This document shows positions 52,430 to 61,781 of a stretch of 64,000 nucleotides of DNA, piece by piece. The stretch spans positions 1 to 64,000 of the forward strand of contig CAJTMG010000001.1 in the NCBI GenBank assembly GCA_910577405.1, given 5' to 3'. The notes beneath the pieces were generated by a model. That model was not told the origin of the DNA and searched no databases. It saw only the letters and a program-made list of their open reading frames with translations. The DNA comes from an uncultured Oscillibacter sp. Its GTDB lineage: Bacteria > Bacillota > Clostridia > Oscillospirales > Oscillospiraceae. A program made the translations under genes and the position numbers. Numbering within the stretch: the first letter of the stretch is position 1; every line of letters starts with the position of its first letter.

Positions 52430-53962
52430 ATGGCTTATCTGGAACTCCGGCACGTCACCAAGCGCTTCGGCTCTGTGACGGCCAACGACGACGTCAGTCT
52501 TTCGGTGGAAAAAGGCCATATACACGCGCTTCTGGGCGAGAACGGCGCGGGCAAATCCACCCTGATGAATATTCTTTACGGTCTCTACGCCCCTACGGAA
52601 GGGGAAGTCTGGCTGGACGGCAAAAAGCTGGATATCCGGGACTCCAAGCAGGCAATCGCGGCGGGAATCGGCATGGTTCATCAGCATTTCATGCTCATTC
52701 CAGCCCTGACGGTGATTGAGAACGTTATGCTGGGCTATAAGGAAATCAGCAAATTCAGGCTCCATCTGAACGAGGCCGCGAAACGTTTGACGGAACTGGC
52801 GGAAAAATTCCATATGCCTGTTTCGCCATGGGATAAAGTGGAAAATCTGACCATCGGGCAGCAGCAGCGTCTGGAAATCCTCAAGGCCCTGTTCCGGAAT
52901 TCGCAGCTTTTGATTCTGGATGAGCCTACCGCTGTCCTGACGCCGCAGGAGACAACGGACCTTTTCCGGCTCCTGCGTCAGCTTACCGAGGACGGCCTGA
53001 CCATTATCTTTATTACCCATAAACTGGGCGAGGTGATGGATATCTGCGACCAATGCACCGTGCTTCGTCAGGGTCGGGTGGCGGCGGCAAATCTGCCCAT
53101 CTCCGAGATCAAAAGCCATGAGCAGCTCGCCGAATTGATGGTGGGCAAGAGCATCGACCTTGTGACCCATAAGCAGGAGGCCAAACCCGGCAGGACCATG
53201 CTGGAGGTGAAGGACCTGCGCTATACCGACGGGGAACAGGTCTCCCGGCTGAACGGCGTGAGCTTCCAGGTCCGGGCGGGCGAGATCGTCGGCGTGGCGG
53301 GGGTGGACGGCAACGGGCAGTCCGAACTGGTGCGCTGTATCCTGGGGCTTCTGCGGCATTATGGCGGCAGCGTCATCCTGGATGGAACCGACGTGACCGG
53401 AAAAACGCCTAAGGAAATTCTGGAACACGGCGTGGCCCATATCCCGGAGGACCGCTATAAGATGGCCATGGTGAAAGAGCTTTCGATCAATGAAAATCTG
53501 ATTCTCATGAGCTACGATAAAGAGCCGTATTCCAAAAGGGGCGTTTTGCAGTGGAAGGAAATCACCCGGCTGAATGAGGAGCTTTGCAGGAAGTACGAGG
53601 TCAAGGCTCCCGGCGTGGGCGAGATCGCGGGGAAGCTCTCCGGCGGCAATCAGCAGAAGTTTGTTGTCGGGCGGGAACTGGACCGGGCCGCAAAGCTCAT
53701 TATCGCCGTGTACCCGGACCGCGGGCTTGATATCGGCACCACAAAATATATTCAGACCCGGCTGGTGGAGGAACGGGACCGTGGGGCGGCGGTGCTGCTG
53801 CTGTCTACGGAATTGGATGAAGTTTTGGAGCTTTCGGATACCGTGCTGGTGCTCTATCAGGGGCGGATTATGGCGCGGCTCCCTCAGAAGGAGGCCCAGC
53901 GGGAAACTGTAGGTTTGTTGATGGCCGGCGTTTCTGCCGTGTCGGAAGGAGATAACTTATGA
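52430..53962 (+). CDS. Nucleoside ABC transporter double ATPase (NupO type)
   Basis: A 510-residue protein with two ATPase halves. The first has LLGENGAGKSTLMN, a signature LTIGQQQRLEIL and Walker B LLILDEPTAVL. The second has GVAGVDGNGQSELV in place of a normal Walker A, signature LSGGNQQKFVVGREL and IIAVYPDRGLDIG in place of Walker B. The weak second site is typical of the RbsA/NupO group, in which one site is degenerate. Its stop overlaps the adenosine deaminase start (ATGA), so transport and catabolism are coupled. Confidence 0.9.
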   Translation: MAYLELRHVTKRFGSVTANDDVSLSVEKGHIHALLGENGAGKSTLMNILYGLYAPTEGEVWLDGKKLDIRDSKQAIAAGIGMVHQHFMLIPALTVIENVMLGYKEISKFRLHLNEAAKRLTELAEKFHMPVSPWDKVENLTIGQQQRLEILKALFRNSQLLILDEPTAVLTPQETTDLFRLLRQLTEDGLTIIFITHKLGEVMDICDQCTVLRQGRVAAANLPISEIKSHEQLAELMVGKSIDLVTHKQEAKPGRTMLEVKDLRYTDGEQVSRLNGVSFQVRAGEIVGVAGVDGNGQSELVRCILGLLRHYGGSVILDGTDVTGKTPKEILEHGVAHIPEDRYKMAMVKELSINENLILMSYDKEPYSKRGVLQWKEITRLNEELCRKYEVKAPGVGEIAGKLSGGNQQKFVVGRELDRAAKLIIAVYPDRGLDIGTTKYIQTRLVEERDRGAAVLLLSTELDEVLELSDTVLVLYQGRIMARLPQKEAQRETVGLLMAGVSAVSEGDNL

Positions 53963-54981
53963 CAGAGCGTGTTGCAAGACTGATCCGCGAAATGCCCAAG
54001 GGAGAGAACCATATTCATATTGAGGGTTCGATTCCCGCCCGCACCGCCCTGCGTCTGGGGAAACGGAACGGCGTGGCTTTGCCCTTCGACTCCGAGGCGG
54101 GGATGAAAGAGTTTATCGCGAAAAACGTGGTGGACCTGAATTCCTTTATGAAGTGTGACCGGCTGGTAAATTCCGTCTGCCTGAACGAGCAGGATTATTA
54201 TGAGGTCGTCTACGATCTGGGCGAGGATGCGAAACGGCAGAATATCGTTTATCAGGAGCTTCATCTGGATTACCCCCTGAATGAAGAGCGGGGGATTCCC
54301 ATAGACGTGGTCATGAAGGGCTATGAGGCGGGACGGCAGGCGGTGCTGAAGGATTTCGGCGTGGAAATCGTCTTTATCGCCGGAATCGACCGCAGTCTGC
54401 CGCCGGAACAGTGCTCCGCCTTTGTGCGCAATCTGGAGCCTTACCTGGATATGGTGGACGCCGTGGGCATGGACTGCGAGGAACAGGGCTACCCGTGCGT
54501 TCTTCATAAGGAAGCCTACGAGATTGCCGGGAAAATGGGGCTGTTCAAGACCGCTCACGCCGGTGAGGACGACGGGTGTCAGAATATCTGGGACGCCATC
54601 GACATTCTGGGCTGCCAGCGGGTGGATCACGGCGTGCGGGCCATTGATGACCCTGCTTTGGTCCGGGAGCTGGCCGACAGGAAAATTCTGCTGGCTATGT
54701 GTACCCGTTCCAATAATATGACCCGCCTGTTCCCAACGCCCGCGGACCATTCCATCAAGCCCTTGATGGACGCCGGCGTGCTCTGCTCCATCAGCTCCGA
54801 CGATCCGCCTTACGTGGGGGACCTGCTCTGGGAGTATGAGGGCGTTGTGGAAAATCTGGGCTTCGGCGAGGACAAGCTTATTGAACTGGCCCGGAATTCT
54901 TTGGCCTATTCCATCAAAGGTCAGCACCACCTCCCTGCTTTCGACGATTGGGTCAAGGCTTGGAAGGCGGAACAGAATTAA
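53959..54981 (+). CDS. add: Adenosine deaminase
   Basis: A 340-residue zinc enzyme converting (deoxy)adenosine to (deoxy)inosine. Motifs in order: HIHIEGS (residues 18-24, zinc His pair), HAGEDDG (about 200-206, zinc His and catalytic Glu), RVDHGV (about 220-225) and ISSDDPPY (zinc Asp pair, near 279-286). SSDDP replaces the more usual NTDDP, and HIHIEG replaces HLDG; both are seen in bacterial members. It overlaps the transporter ATPase gene, which supports nucleosides as the imported substrate. Confidence 0.9.
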   Translation: MTERVARLIREMPKGENHIHIEGSIPARTALRLGKRNGVALPFDSEAGMKEFIAKNVVDLNSFMKCDRLVNSVCLNEQDYYEVVYDLGEDAKRQNIVYQELHLDYPLNEERGIPIDVVMKGYEAGRQAVLKDFGVEIVFIAGIDRSLPPEQCSAFVRNLEPYLDMVDAVGMDCEEQGYPCVLHKEAYEIAGKMGLFKTAHAGEDDGCQNIWDAIDILGCQRVDHGVRAIDDPALVRELADRKILLAMCTRSNNMTRLFPTPADHSIKPLMDAGVLCSISSDDPPYVGDLLWEYEGVVENLGFGEDKLIELARNSLAYSIKGQHHLPAFDDWVKAWKAEQN

Positions 54982-55232
54982 ACGGCGGTTTTTTAGAAAA
55001 AAGAAAAATAGTATTATATCGCACACTTCTATGCAGCTTTCAAGACGCGGGAGAGGTCGTTTAACGGGACTATTTGAGAACAGCAGCGGTTCCGTACCCT
55101 GAAGCACGCCAGTATTCAGAGGCAGCGCGCAATGGAGATCAGTCCGTGTTCTGATTCCCGCCGCTTCTTGATCTGCATACGCCAGGAATCGCTATGCGGT
55201 TCAGGTGGATTTACTTTTGGGGAGGGATTTCC
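54982..55232. other. Intergenic region before the GntR regulator
   Basis: About 250 bases with an AT-rich stretch near 55000. No gene or clear terminator is seen. The stop of add is followed by a T-rich segment only. Confidence 0.5.
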
Positions 55233-55988
55233 ATGGAGATGGAGGGCAGAGAGCAAAGTCTGCGGAAGCGGGTCAGACAACAGATGCTGGACCTGATGGA
55301 GAAAATGGATTTCAGTTTCAGTACCAGACTGCTGTCCGAAAACCAGATGGCCGCAAAATTTCAGGTCAGCCGGAGCACAATCCGGGCCGTGCTGACCGAA
55401 CTGGAGGCCGAGGGGAAAGTCATTCGGCGGCACGGCAGCGGAACTTATGTCAATCCGCCCGCGCTGCACGTTACCTCTACCCTTTACCCCAGAGTGAATA
55501 TGATGGACCTGATTCGGAAAAACGGCTACGAACCGGGGAAAAAGGTCCTGGGTTTCCGCAATATTCAGGCGGAGGAAAGAGGCTCGTATCTCAACCTCTT
55601 CCCCTTCGATCAGATCACGGAGGTTCGCACCATCTACTGTGCCGGCGCCCGCCCCTGTATGTACTGCATCGACTGCGTGGACGCCAAGCGCTTCGACGGC
55701 GTGAACTGGTGGGAGTATGAGCGTTACCCGAATTCTATCTATCAGTTTATCCGGATGCAGGTCGATATTGAACTTGTCTGGGATATCATCAAGGTGCAGG
55801 CCGCCCACAGCAGCCAGATGCCCGCTTTGAAAAAATGCTTCAGCGTCCCGGACGGCGTGATCAAGCCTTTGGTCCATCTGGAGATTACCAATTTCGATAA
55901 GTCCAACCAGCCCTCTCTGTGGGGGAATATCTACGTGGATACCGATTTGGTGTGCCTGAATATCGTCCGTGACCTGACTGGACTGTGA
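55233..55988 (+). CDS. GntR-family regulator (HutC/UTRA type)
   Basis: A 251-residue regulator. The winged helix is MEKMDFSFSTRLLSENQMAA through QVSRSTIRAVLTELEAEGKV and RRHGSGTYVN (residues about 20-75); a UTRA-like ligand domain (about 90-245) follows. The start at 55233 follows GGGGAGGG. It sits between add and the adenine-deaminase-like gene, so it is likely a regulator of this purine cluster, with a nucleoside or base as effector. No operator was identified. Confidence 0.82.
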   Translation: MEMEGREQSLRKRVRQQMLDLMEKMDFSFSTRLLSENQMAAKFQVSRSTIRAVLTELEAEGKVIRRHGSGTYVNPPALHVTSTLYPRVNMMDLIRKNGYEPGKKVLGFRNIQAEERGSYLNLFPFDQITEVRTIYCAGARPCMYCIDCVDAKRFDGVNWWEYERYPNSIYQFIRMQVDIELVWDIIKVQAAHSSQMPALKKCFSVPDGVIKPLVHLEITNFDKSNQPSLWGNIYVDTDLVCLNIVRDLTGL

Positions 55989-56175
55989 GGACGGTTCCGC
56001 TTGTTTCTGCCGGCGTCTTTTGGCAGACTCTTTGCCCTGACGCTGTCCGGACATATAGGAATCCTTCTGGACGTTTTTTGAAGATCTATAGGGTTGATAC
56101 TGAACTTGACGCGCCTGAACATTGTCCGTCGTCCAGCGGGCTGCGCTCTTGTTCGGATTGAAAGGAGGACGGATT

Positions 56176-57939
56176 ATGAAGGAGCGGATTCAGCAGTTCA
56201 CGCGCTTTCTGGAAGCCGCCGGAGGCCGAAAACCCGCGGACCTGCTGCTCACAAACCTGATGCTGGTGGATGTTTATACCGGCGAAATCAGACCGGCGTC
56301 CATCAGCGTCAGCGGCGGAAGAATTGCTGCCATTGACCCGGACCCGGCGGCGGGCGCGAAAGAAGTCCTGGACTGCGGCGGACAGTTCGCGGTCCCCGGC
56401 TTTATGGACGCTCATGTGCATATAGAAACTACTCTGCTGACTCCGGAAGCCTTGGGAGAGGTCATCGTTCCCTGGGGGACCACGACCCTTATGGCAGACG
56501 CTATGGAAATCGCCAACGTAGCCGGGGAAGAGGGACTGCTGGCTTTGACGGACCAGTCGGAGAAACTGCCCTTCCGTCTCTTCCTCGAAATCCCTTCCCG
56601 GGTCCCTACCGCGCCGGGACTGGAAACCACCGGCGGCATCCTGGGACCGGAAGAGGTGCGGCGGCTGATGGAGCGTCCGGAGAGCGTCAGCCTGGGCGAG
56701 CTGGACCCCTCCAAGGTGCTGGACCTGCGGGAGGAATACCTGGAGAAAATCCTTGCCGCCATGGACGCGGGACGGGTCTGCAATGGTCACGCCATCGGTC
56801 TGGGACCCCGGGAGCTTAATATGTACGCCGCCGGGCACCTGACCGATGACCATGAGTGCGTTACCTATCAGGAGCTTTTGGAACGCCTGCGGGTCGGGAT
56901 CGCCGTGTTTATCCGGGAGGGCAGCAGCGAACGGAACGGCAGGACGTTGCTGGAGGGCGTTGCAAGTCATGGCCTGCCCACGGAGCATATCATGTTCTGT
57001 ACCGACGACAAGCACGTGCAGGATATCGTCCGGGAAGGCCATATCAGTTACAACGTTCAGCTTGCCATTGACGCGGGAATCAGCCCTGTGCAGGCAATCC
57101 AGATGGCTACCATCAACACCGCCCGGCATTTCCGTATGGAGGACCAGTTGGGGTCTATCACGCCGGGAAGATTCGCCGACTTGATGCTTTTGCCGGATTT
57201 GAAGCGGATTCGGCCCTCTCTGGTGCTGAAAGACGGCCGGATCGCCGCGCGGGACGGAAAGGCCTCCCCAGTGCCGCCGAAACGCTACCCGGAGCGTCTG
57301 TTCGAAACCGTCCATATCCCGCCGTCCCTCTCTGAAAAGGACTTTGCAATCCCCTGTCAGGCGGGCCAGGCCCTTTGCAGAGTCATCGACCTGATCCCGG
57401 ACCAGATTATCAACCGGGAGGCGCGGGAGTGGTTCTCTGTGTGGGACGGCCTGATCCCCGCTGACCCGGAACGGGATTTGCTCAAGCTCTCCGTTGTGGA
57501 ACGCTACGGGAAAAACGGCCGTGTCTCCAGCGCTTTCGTCCGGGGCTTCCGGCTGACCAGCGGCGCGTTGGCTTCCTCGGTCTCCCATGATCATCATAAT
57601 ATTGTTGTGGTTGGGTCCAATGACCATGATATGCTGCTGGCCGCGCGGGAACTGGAACGCTTGCAGGGCGGCTTCGCCTGTGTCTATGACGGGGAGGTCA
57701 AGGCTTCCGCCGCGCTGCCGCTGGGGGGCCTGATGTCCTCCCTGCCCGCGCCGGAGGTCATGGCCCAGATGGATTGCGTGAACCATGCCGCGGCGGAGCT
57801 TGGCTGTCAGATGGCCGCTCCCTTTATGACCCTCTCCTTTATCTCCCTGCCTACCGTGCCGGAATTGGGCCTTACCGATATGGGCCTGATTGACGTGCTG
57901 GCGCATCAGATCTGTCCCCTGATCCTTGAGACAAAATAA
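56176..57939 (+). CDS. ade: Adenine deaminase-like amidohydrolase
   Basis: A 587-residue amidohydrolase. DAHVHIETTLLTPEALGEV (about 77-95) has the metal His pair; NGHAIGLGPRELNMYAAG, FCTDDKHVQDIVREGHISYN and MATINTARHF match adenine deaminase blocks. The C-terminal domain (SVSHDHHNIVVVGSNDHDML) is the characteristic DHHNI region. Adenine deaminases usually read VADPHEIANV where this protein has MADAMEIANV, so one conserved His is replaced. AAAGGAGG precedes the ATG at 56176. It should convert adenine to hypoxanthine, or a related base if the change alters specificity. It ends the purine cluster. Confidence 0.88.
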   Translation: MKERIQQFTRFLEAAGGRKPADLLLTNLMLVDVYTGEIRPASISVSGGRIAAIDPDPAAGAKEVLDCGGQFAVPGFMDAHVHIETTLLTPEALGEVIVPWGTTTLMADAMEIANVAGEEGLLALTDQSEKLPFRLFLEIPSRVPTAPGLETTGGILGPEEVRRLMERPESVSLGELDPSKVLDLREEYLEKILAAMDAGRVCNGHAIGLGPRELNMYAAGHLTDDHECVTYQELLERLRVGIAVFIREGSSERNGRTLLEGVASHGLPTEHIMFCTDDKHVQDIVREGHISYNVQLAIDAGISPVQAIQMATINTARHFRMEDQLGSITPGRFADLMLLPDLKRIRPSLVLKDGRIAARDGKASPVPPKRYPERLFETVHIPPSLSEKDFAIPCQAGQALCRVIDLIPDQIINREAREWFSVWDGLIPADPERDLLKLSVVERYGKNGRVSSAFVRGFRLTSGALASSVSHDHHNIVVVGSNDHDMLLAARELERLQGGFACVYDGEVKASAALPLGGLMSSLPAPEVMAQMDCVNHAAAELGCQMAAPFMTLSFISLPTVPELGLTDMGLIDVLAHQICPLILETK

Positions 57940-57954
57940 ACCCTTCCATAAAAA

Positions 57955-57992
57955 GACCCCCGGCACTCCCGCTGATTGGAATGCCGGGGGTC
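57955..57992 (+). terminator. Terminator hairpin after the adenine-deaminase gene
   Basis: GACCCCCGGCA (57955-57965) pairs perfectly with TGCCGGGGGTC (57982-57992). There is no strong T run after it. Confidence 0.8.
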
Positions 57993-58222
57993 GACTATAC
58001 CGCTGGCGTCCGGAGAGGCAGAGGACGTGCTGCATACATTCGGACAGAAGCGGGAAGAGCACTGCTTTTTTCTTGAACAGGAACGGCTGGCTGATACGCG
58101 CGGTCAGATCGAAACGCCTGTTTGCGTACAGCCAAAACGAAACACGCGGCTCTTGAAGGAATGAGGAAGTTGATTTATACAGGCTGCCTGTATCACAATT
58201 TCTCATTCCTGATTCTCAATTC
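57993..58222. other. Gap before the SLH-transglutaminase gene
   Basis: About 230 bases with no supported gene on either strand. Confidence 0.5.
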
Positions 58223-59332
58223 TTAAAAGTATGGGTGCTGATAGGGGGCGGGTTCCGGGCCGCAGTACAGGCCGTAGGCGTCACAGATCCAGTACGTGCC
58301 GTTTACATTCACCCGGCACCATTGATGGCTGTATTGATTCTCGTTGACGTGCTCATACGGAATATCCAGAATGTTCAGACACAGGCCCGTTGCTCTGGTG
58401 CATCCCGCGCAGGACGCCGTCTTTAGAATGAAGTAGCCGTAAGGGTCGTTATAGTGGGGCGAGTCGGAAGAGTAGCTCATCCCCTCGTCGAACATCTGGC
58501 GCAGAAGCGTCGCGACTCCGAACAGCTGCTCTTCCCGGCTCAGGTCCGCCAAGGGTGTTACCAGTTCTGCTGCCGCATTGTATGCCTGGGTCAGCTCCGC
58601 GTCATTGGCCCGTTTCCGCAGGCTCTTCAGATTCGCCAGCTGCTTCATTGGCACCGGTTTGAATGCCGTCTTCTTTAATGTGAAGCTCTGCCGCAGGCTT
58701 GGGTCCGCCATCCGACTGACAATCGCTGCCGCCGCGCCTCTGCTGACAGCGCTGTATGGTCCGAATGTCCCCGCGTTGTCATTGCCTGTCAGAATCCCCG
58801 CCCGATAGAGACGGTACACCGCGTCGTGAAATCCGCTTCCGGCTGGCACGTCGGGAATCGCGCCCTCTTCTATCACATTCACGGCTTGCAGCGCCTCGTC
58901 AGGCAGCGCCGCGCCCAGGATCATCGCAAACGCCGCCCGGCTCAATGGCACGCTGTAGTCGGCGTAGCCCTGGGTCAGTATGCCGTACTCCAGCGCGTAG
59001 CCCACATAAGGCGCGTACCAGGGACTGCCGCCGCTGAAATCTGCCTCGGAATCCCAGTATGTGCTGTGAATCCGACAGGCCATCGCCACCGCCTGCCCTA
59101 TGGTCACACTGCCCTCGGTGTCAAAATAGTCCGCGCTCTTCCCGCCCATAATGCCATACCCGCAGGCCGTCCGAACGTTCGCTGCCCATCGGCTTCCCGC
59201 CGGCACGTCCCGGAATTGGCCCTCCGTGTACTCGCTGGCCTGCTGGAAATTGCTTAAACCGGCGGCCCTCGCGGGTACCGTCAGCCCGAACAGCAATGCC
59301 AGCGCCAGACCCAGGGAAATGAGCTTCTTCAT
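58223..59332 (-). CDS. SLH-domain protein with transglutaminase-like C-terminus
   Basis: A 369-residue exported protein. Signal peptide (ALALLFGLTVPARAAG), then three SLH domains (about 40-205: FRDVPAGSRWAANVRTACGY, YVGYALEYGILTQG and FHDAVYRLYRAGILTG). The last third contains a transglutaminase-like cysteine protease motif set: SCAGCTRATG (catalytic Cys near 311), HQW (His near 336) and ICDAYG (Asp near 351). SLH domains tether it to the wall, where the enzyme could cross-link or cleave peptides. Its position between a purine cluster and a LacI gene gives no functional clue. Confidence 0.88.
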   Translation of the reverse strand: MKKLISLGLALALLFGLTVPARAAGLSNFQQASEYTEGQFRDVPAGSRWAANVRTACGYGIMGGKSADYFDTEGSVTIGQAVAMACRIHSTYWDSEADFSGGSPWYAPYVGYALEYGILTQGYADYSVPLSRAAFAMILGAALPDEALQAVNVIEEGAIPDVPAGSGFHDAVYRLYRAGILTGNDNAGTFGPYSAVSRGAAAAIVSRMADPSLRQSFTLKKTAFKPVPMKQLANLKSLRKRANDAELTQAYNAAAELVTPLADLSREEQLFGVATLLRQMFDEGMSYSSDSPHYNDPYGYFILKTASCAGCTRATGLCLNILDIPYEHVNENQYSHQWCRVNVNGTYWICDAYGLYCGPEPAPYQHPYF

Positions 59333-59398
59333 TTGCGCTTCCTCCTTTATTCCGGGACCCGGTTCTGCCGGCGCCCCTTTTTTGTCCCCACTGCTCGT

Positions 59399-60415
59399 TT
59401 ACAGCCTGCGGCAGCTCTCTCGTTCTACAATGTAGTGCGGAACAATGATTTTCGTGGCCAGCAGATTGGGATTCTCTACATGATTGATAAGCTGTGACGC
59501 TGCTTCAAAACCCAACTGGAAAGAATTGATATCCACAGAGGTCAGCTGGAACGACGTGAGCTGGGCAAAGGGCGAGTTGTTGAAGGAAATAACAGACAGG
59601 TCTCGTGGCACCGCCAGGCCCATCTGTATACACGTCCGTTCCAGAGTCACCGCAAGAATGTCGTCGCTGACCACTACAGCCGTCGGCGGGTCCGGCTGCT
59701 CCAGAAACGCCCGGATTGCCGGCGTTGCTTCTGTAGACGCCGGCGCTGCCTCCAGACAGTATTCCGGACGTACCGGCAGGCCGTTCTGGAGCATGGAGAG
59801 CTGCCAGCCGGATTTCCGGTCCGCCGCGTACAGATAGGCGCTGTCACAGCCCACATAAGCAATCTTCCGGTGACCCAGGCTGTAGAGATAGTCGGCGGCT
59901 TCCCGTCCGGCAAGCAGATTGTCGTTGTCAATGCAGATTGTCTGTCCTGCCAATTGATCCGGTTTGCCGATCAGGACATACAGAAGACCCGATTCGCACA
60001 GGCAGTCCACAATCCGGTCCTCTGCCTTGGAGTACAGCATAATGACTCCCTCCAGCTGGCCGCTTTGGTGCAATGTCTGGAGCCCCCGCAAAATTTCTTC
60101 CTCGTCCTCTCCCGTCAGGATTGTCGCCGCGTAGCCCCGCTGACTGCAAAATTGACTGATCCCCCACAGCGTTTGCAGATAAAAGGGATTCTCTGAGGTC
60201 AATCGGTTGGACGGCGGCAGAATCGTCCCAATCAGCTTGATTCCCGGCGGCGTCTGCGGCACGGCGGGCACGGGTTCGTAATGCAAAGCAGCCATTGCCC
60301 GGCGGACCTTCTCCCGCGTCTCCCGGCTGATGGACGGATGATCGTTGCATACCCGCGAAACAGTCGATGGCGACACCCCGGCTTTCGCGGCTACGTCCTT
60401 GATGGTCACGGCCAT
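59399..60415 (-). CDS. LacI-family regulator (second)
   Basis: A 338-residue regulator. The HTH TIKDVAAKAGVSPSTVSRVC, hinge and type I periplasmic-binding sensor (KLIGTILPPSNRL...) are normal. The ATG at 60415 follows AGAAAGGG; the frame is open to 60454. It has its own strong promoter at 60466-60494. Its operator is not obvious, and it is not of the AACGTT type. Target genes and effector are unknown. Confidence 0.88.
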   Translation of the reverse strand: MAVTIKDVAAKAGVSPSTVSRVCNDHPSISRETREKVRRAMAALHYEPVPAVPQTPPGIKLIGTILPPSNRLTSENPFYLQTLWGISQFCSQRGYAATILTGEDEEEILRGLQTLHQSGQLEGVIMLYSKAEDRIVDCLCESGLLYVLIGKPDQLAGQTICIDNDNLLAGREAADYLYSLGHRKIAYVGCDSAYLYAADRKSGWQLSMLQNGLPVRPEYCLEAAPASTEATPAIRAFLEQPDPPTAVVVSDDILAVTLERTCIQMGLAVPRDLSVISFNNSPFAQLTSFQLTSVDINSFQLGFEAASQLINHVENPNLLATKIIVPHYIVERESCRRL

Positions 60416-60465
60416 GCGTTCACGCCCTTTCTGAAATTCTCTGGAAGTTTGCACGTTTTTTCCTT

Positions 60466-60494
60466 ATTATAGATTTTTTTTGCCGGAAAGTCAA
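60466..60494 (-). promoter_or_regulatory. Promoter of the second LacI-family gene
   Basis: Reading leftward, TTGACT (60494-60489) and TATAAT (60471-60466), spacing 17 bases. Confidence 0.75.
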
Positions 60495-60763
60495 CAGGAT
60501 TGGAAATTAACGGCAGAATCGTGCAAAAATGACCAAGGCGGCTTATGCAGTTTTGCTAAGTTTTTGCGGGGGAAATTATTGAGATGGCTGAAAAATTTGG
60601 AGTTTCTTGAATCCGTCTTGTTTTGTTTCTGCAAAAGGAAGATAATGGTTTCATAATTTCTTTCCGCAAAATCACTGGCTCTGTCTGGAAATTTCCCCGT
60701 TTTTTTGGAAACGCCGTATGGAAATGTCAAATGGACGCTCTGTTTTTTTGTGGGATTGTCCCC
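60495..60763. other. AT-rich divergent intergenic region
   Basis: Clearly lower GC than the flanks, with scattered A and T runs. No gene or structured RNA recognised. Confidence 0.5.
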
Positions 60764-60792
60764 TTGGTTTTCCTTGCAGCAGGGTGTATAAT
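60764..60792 (+). promoter_or_regulatory. Promoter of the EEP-family gene
   Basis: TTGGTT (60764-60769) and TATAAT (60787-60792), spacing 17 bases. Confidence 0.65.
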
Positions 60793-60870
60793 GACTTCAG
60801 AATTCCGCGGTCTTTCGCCTTGTCTCCTATCTCCTGTTTTCTATCTTTTATCTGGAAGCGGTGTTTATGA

Positions 60871-61683
60871 ATGAAGCTCTTGACAATCAATACCCACAGC
60901 CTACAGGAGGCGGACCCGGCGGCGCAGCTGGAGTCCCTGGCGCAGTTCCTTCTCCGGGAGCAGCCTGACGTGGCCGCCTTGCAGGAGGTCAGTCAGTCCA
61001 GAAGCGCGGAGCCGTCCGGCCAGACCCCGGGGATGGTCCCTATGCCCACGGCGGCCGTCCCTGTCAGACAGGATAACTTCGCCCTGAATCTGGCCCTCCG
61101 GCTGGGCGAACTGGGGCTGGATTGCTACTGGGTCTGGCTTCCGGCAAAAATCGGCTATGACCGCTTTGACGAGGGCCTGGCGCTCTTTTCCAAAAAGCCT
61201 ATCGCAAGGGCGGAGTCCCTCCTGCTCAGCGCGAGAGACGATTACAGGGATTGGCAGACCCGGAAGATTCCCGGCGTGCGGCTGGCCGGCGGCGATTGGT
61301 TCTACTCCGTCCATATGGGTTGGTGGGAGGACGCGGACTGCTTCCGGGACCAGTGGCGGCGTCTGGAGGCCGGCCTTGCAGGGAAATCGGGCCGCGTCTG
61401 GCTGATGGGCGATTTCAATTCCCCTGACAGCGTCCGGGAACAGGGCTATGACTTGATGGTCTCCAGCGGCTGGCATGATACCGCGGCGGGCTTCGGCGGC
61501 GTCACCGTGCCCCAGGCTATCGACGGCTGGAGAGACCGACCGGGCGCCGAGGAAGGGATGCGGATCGATTACATCTGGTGCAGTCAGGCCGTGGACGTCC
61601 GGAACGTTCGGGTGGTCCTCAACGGGCTGGACGGCGACGTGATGTCCGACCATTTCGGCGTGCTGGTGGACGCTGAACTTTGA
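60871..61683 (+). CDS. Endonuclease/exonuclease/phosphatase-family hydrolase
   Basis: A 270-residue cytosolic hydrolase. LTINTHSLQEADPAAQLESL, DVAALQEVSQS (metal Glu), MGDFNSPDSV (G-D-x-N) and the C-terminal SDHFGV (catalytic His) give the full DNase I/EEP layout. The ATG at 60871 has only a weak ribosome-binding site. The family includes phosphatases, sphingomyelinase-like enzymes and nucleases; substrate cannot be told from sequence. It is monocistronic with its own promoter and terminator. Confidence 0.88.
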   Translation: MKLLTINTHSLQEADPAAQLESLAQFLLREQPDVAALQEVSQSRSAEPSGQTPGMVPMPTAAVPVRQDNFALNLALRLGELGLDCYWVWLPAKIGYDRFDEGLALFSKKPIARAESLLLSARDDYRDWQTRKIPGVRLAGGDWFYSVHMGWWEDADCFRDQWRRLEAGLAGKSGRVWLMGDFNSPDSVREQGYDLMVSSGWHDTAAGFGGVTVPQAIDGWRDRPGAEEGMRIDYIWCSQAVDVRNVRVVLNGLDGDVMSDHFGVLVDAEL

Positions 61684-61700
61684 TTCCATGATTCCATAAA

Positions 61701-61737
61701 AAAGAAGCGTGCCTGCTTTTGGTACGCTTCTTTTTTG
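61701..61737. terminator. Bidirectional terminator between convergent genes
   Basis: AAGAAGCGTGCC pairs with GGTACGCTTCTT (one mismatch), followed by TTTTTTG; A-rich on the other side. Confidence 0.85.
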
Positions 61738-61781
61738 TTTGCGGGAATCTGCTCCCCTTTATTTGCCTTTTTTGCGGAAAC

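Noticed and set aside
56086..58206. 706-residue reverse open frame opposite the adenine-deaminase gene
   Set aside because: Antisense shadow; the + strand has an AAAGGAGG start site and all amidohydrolase motifs.
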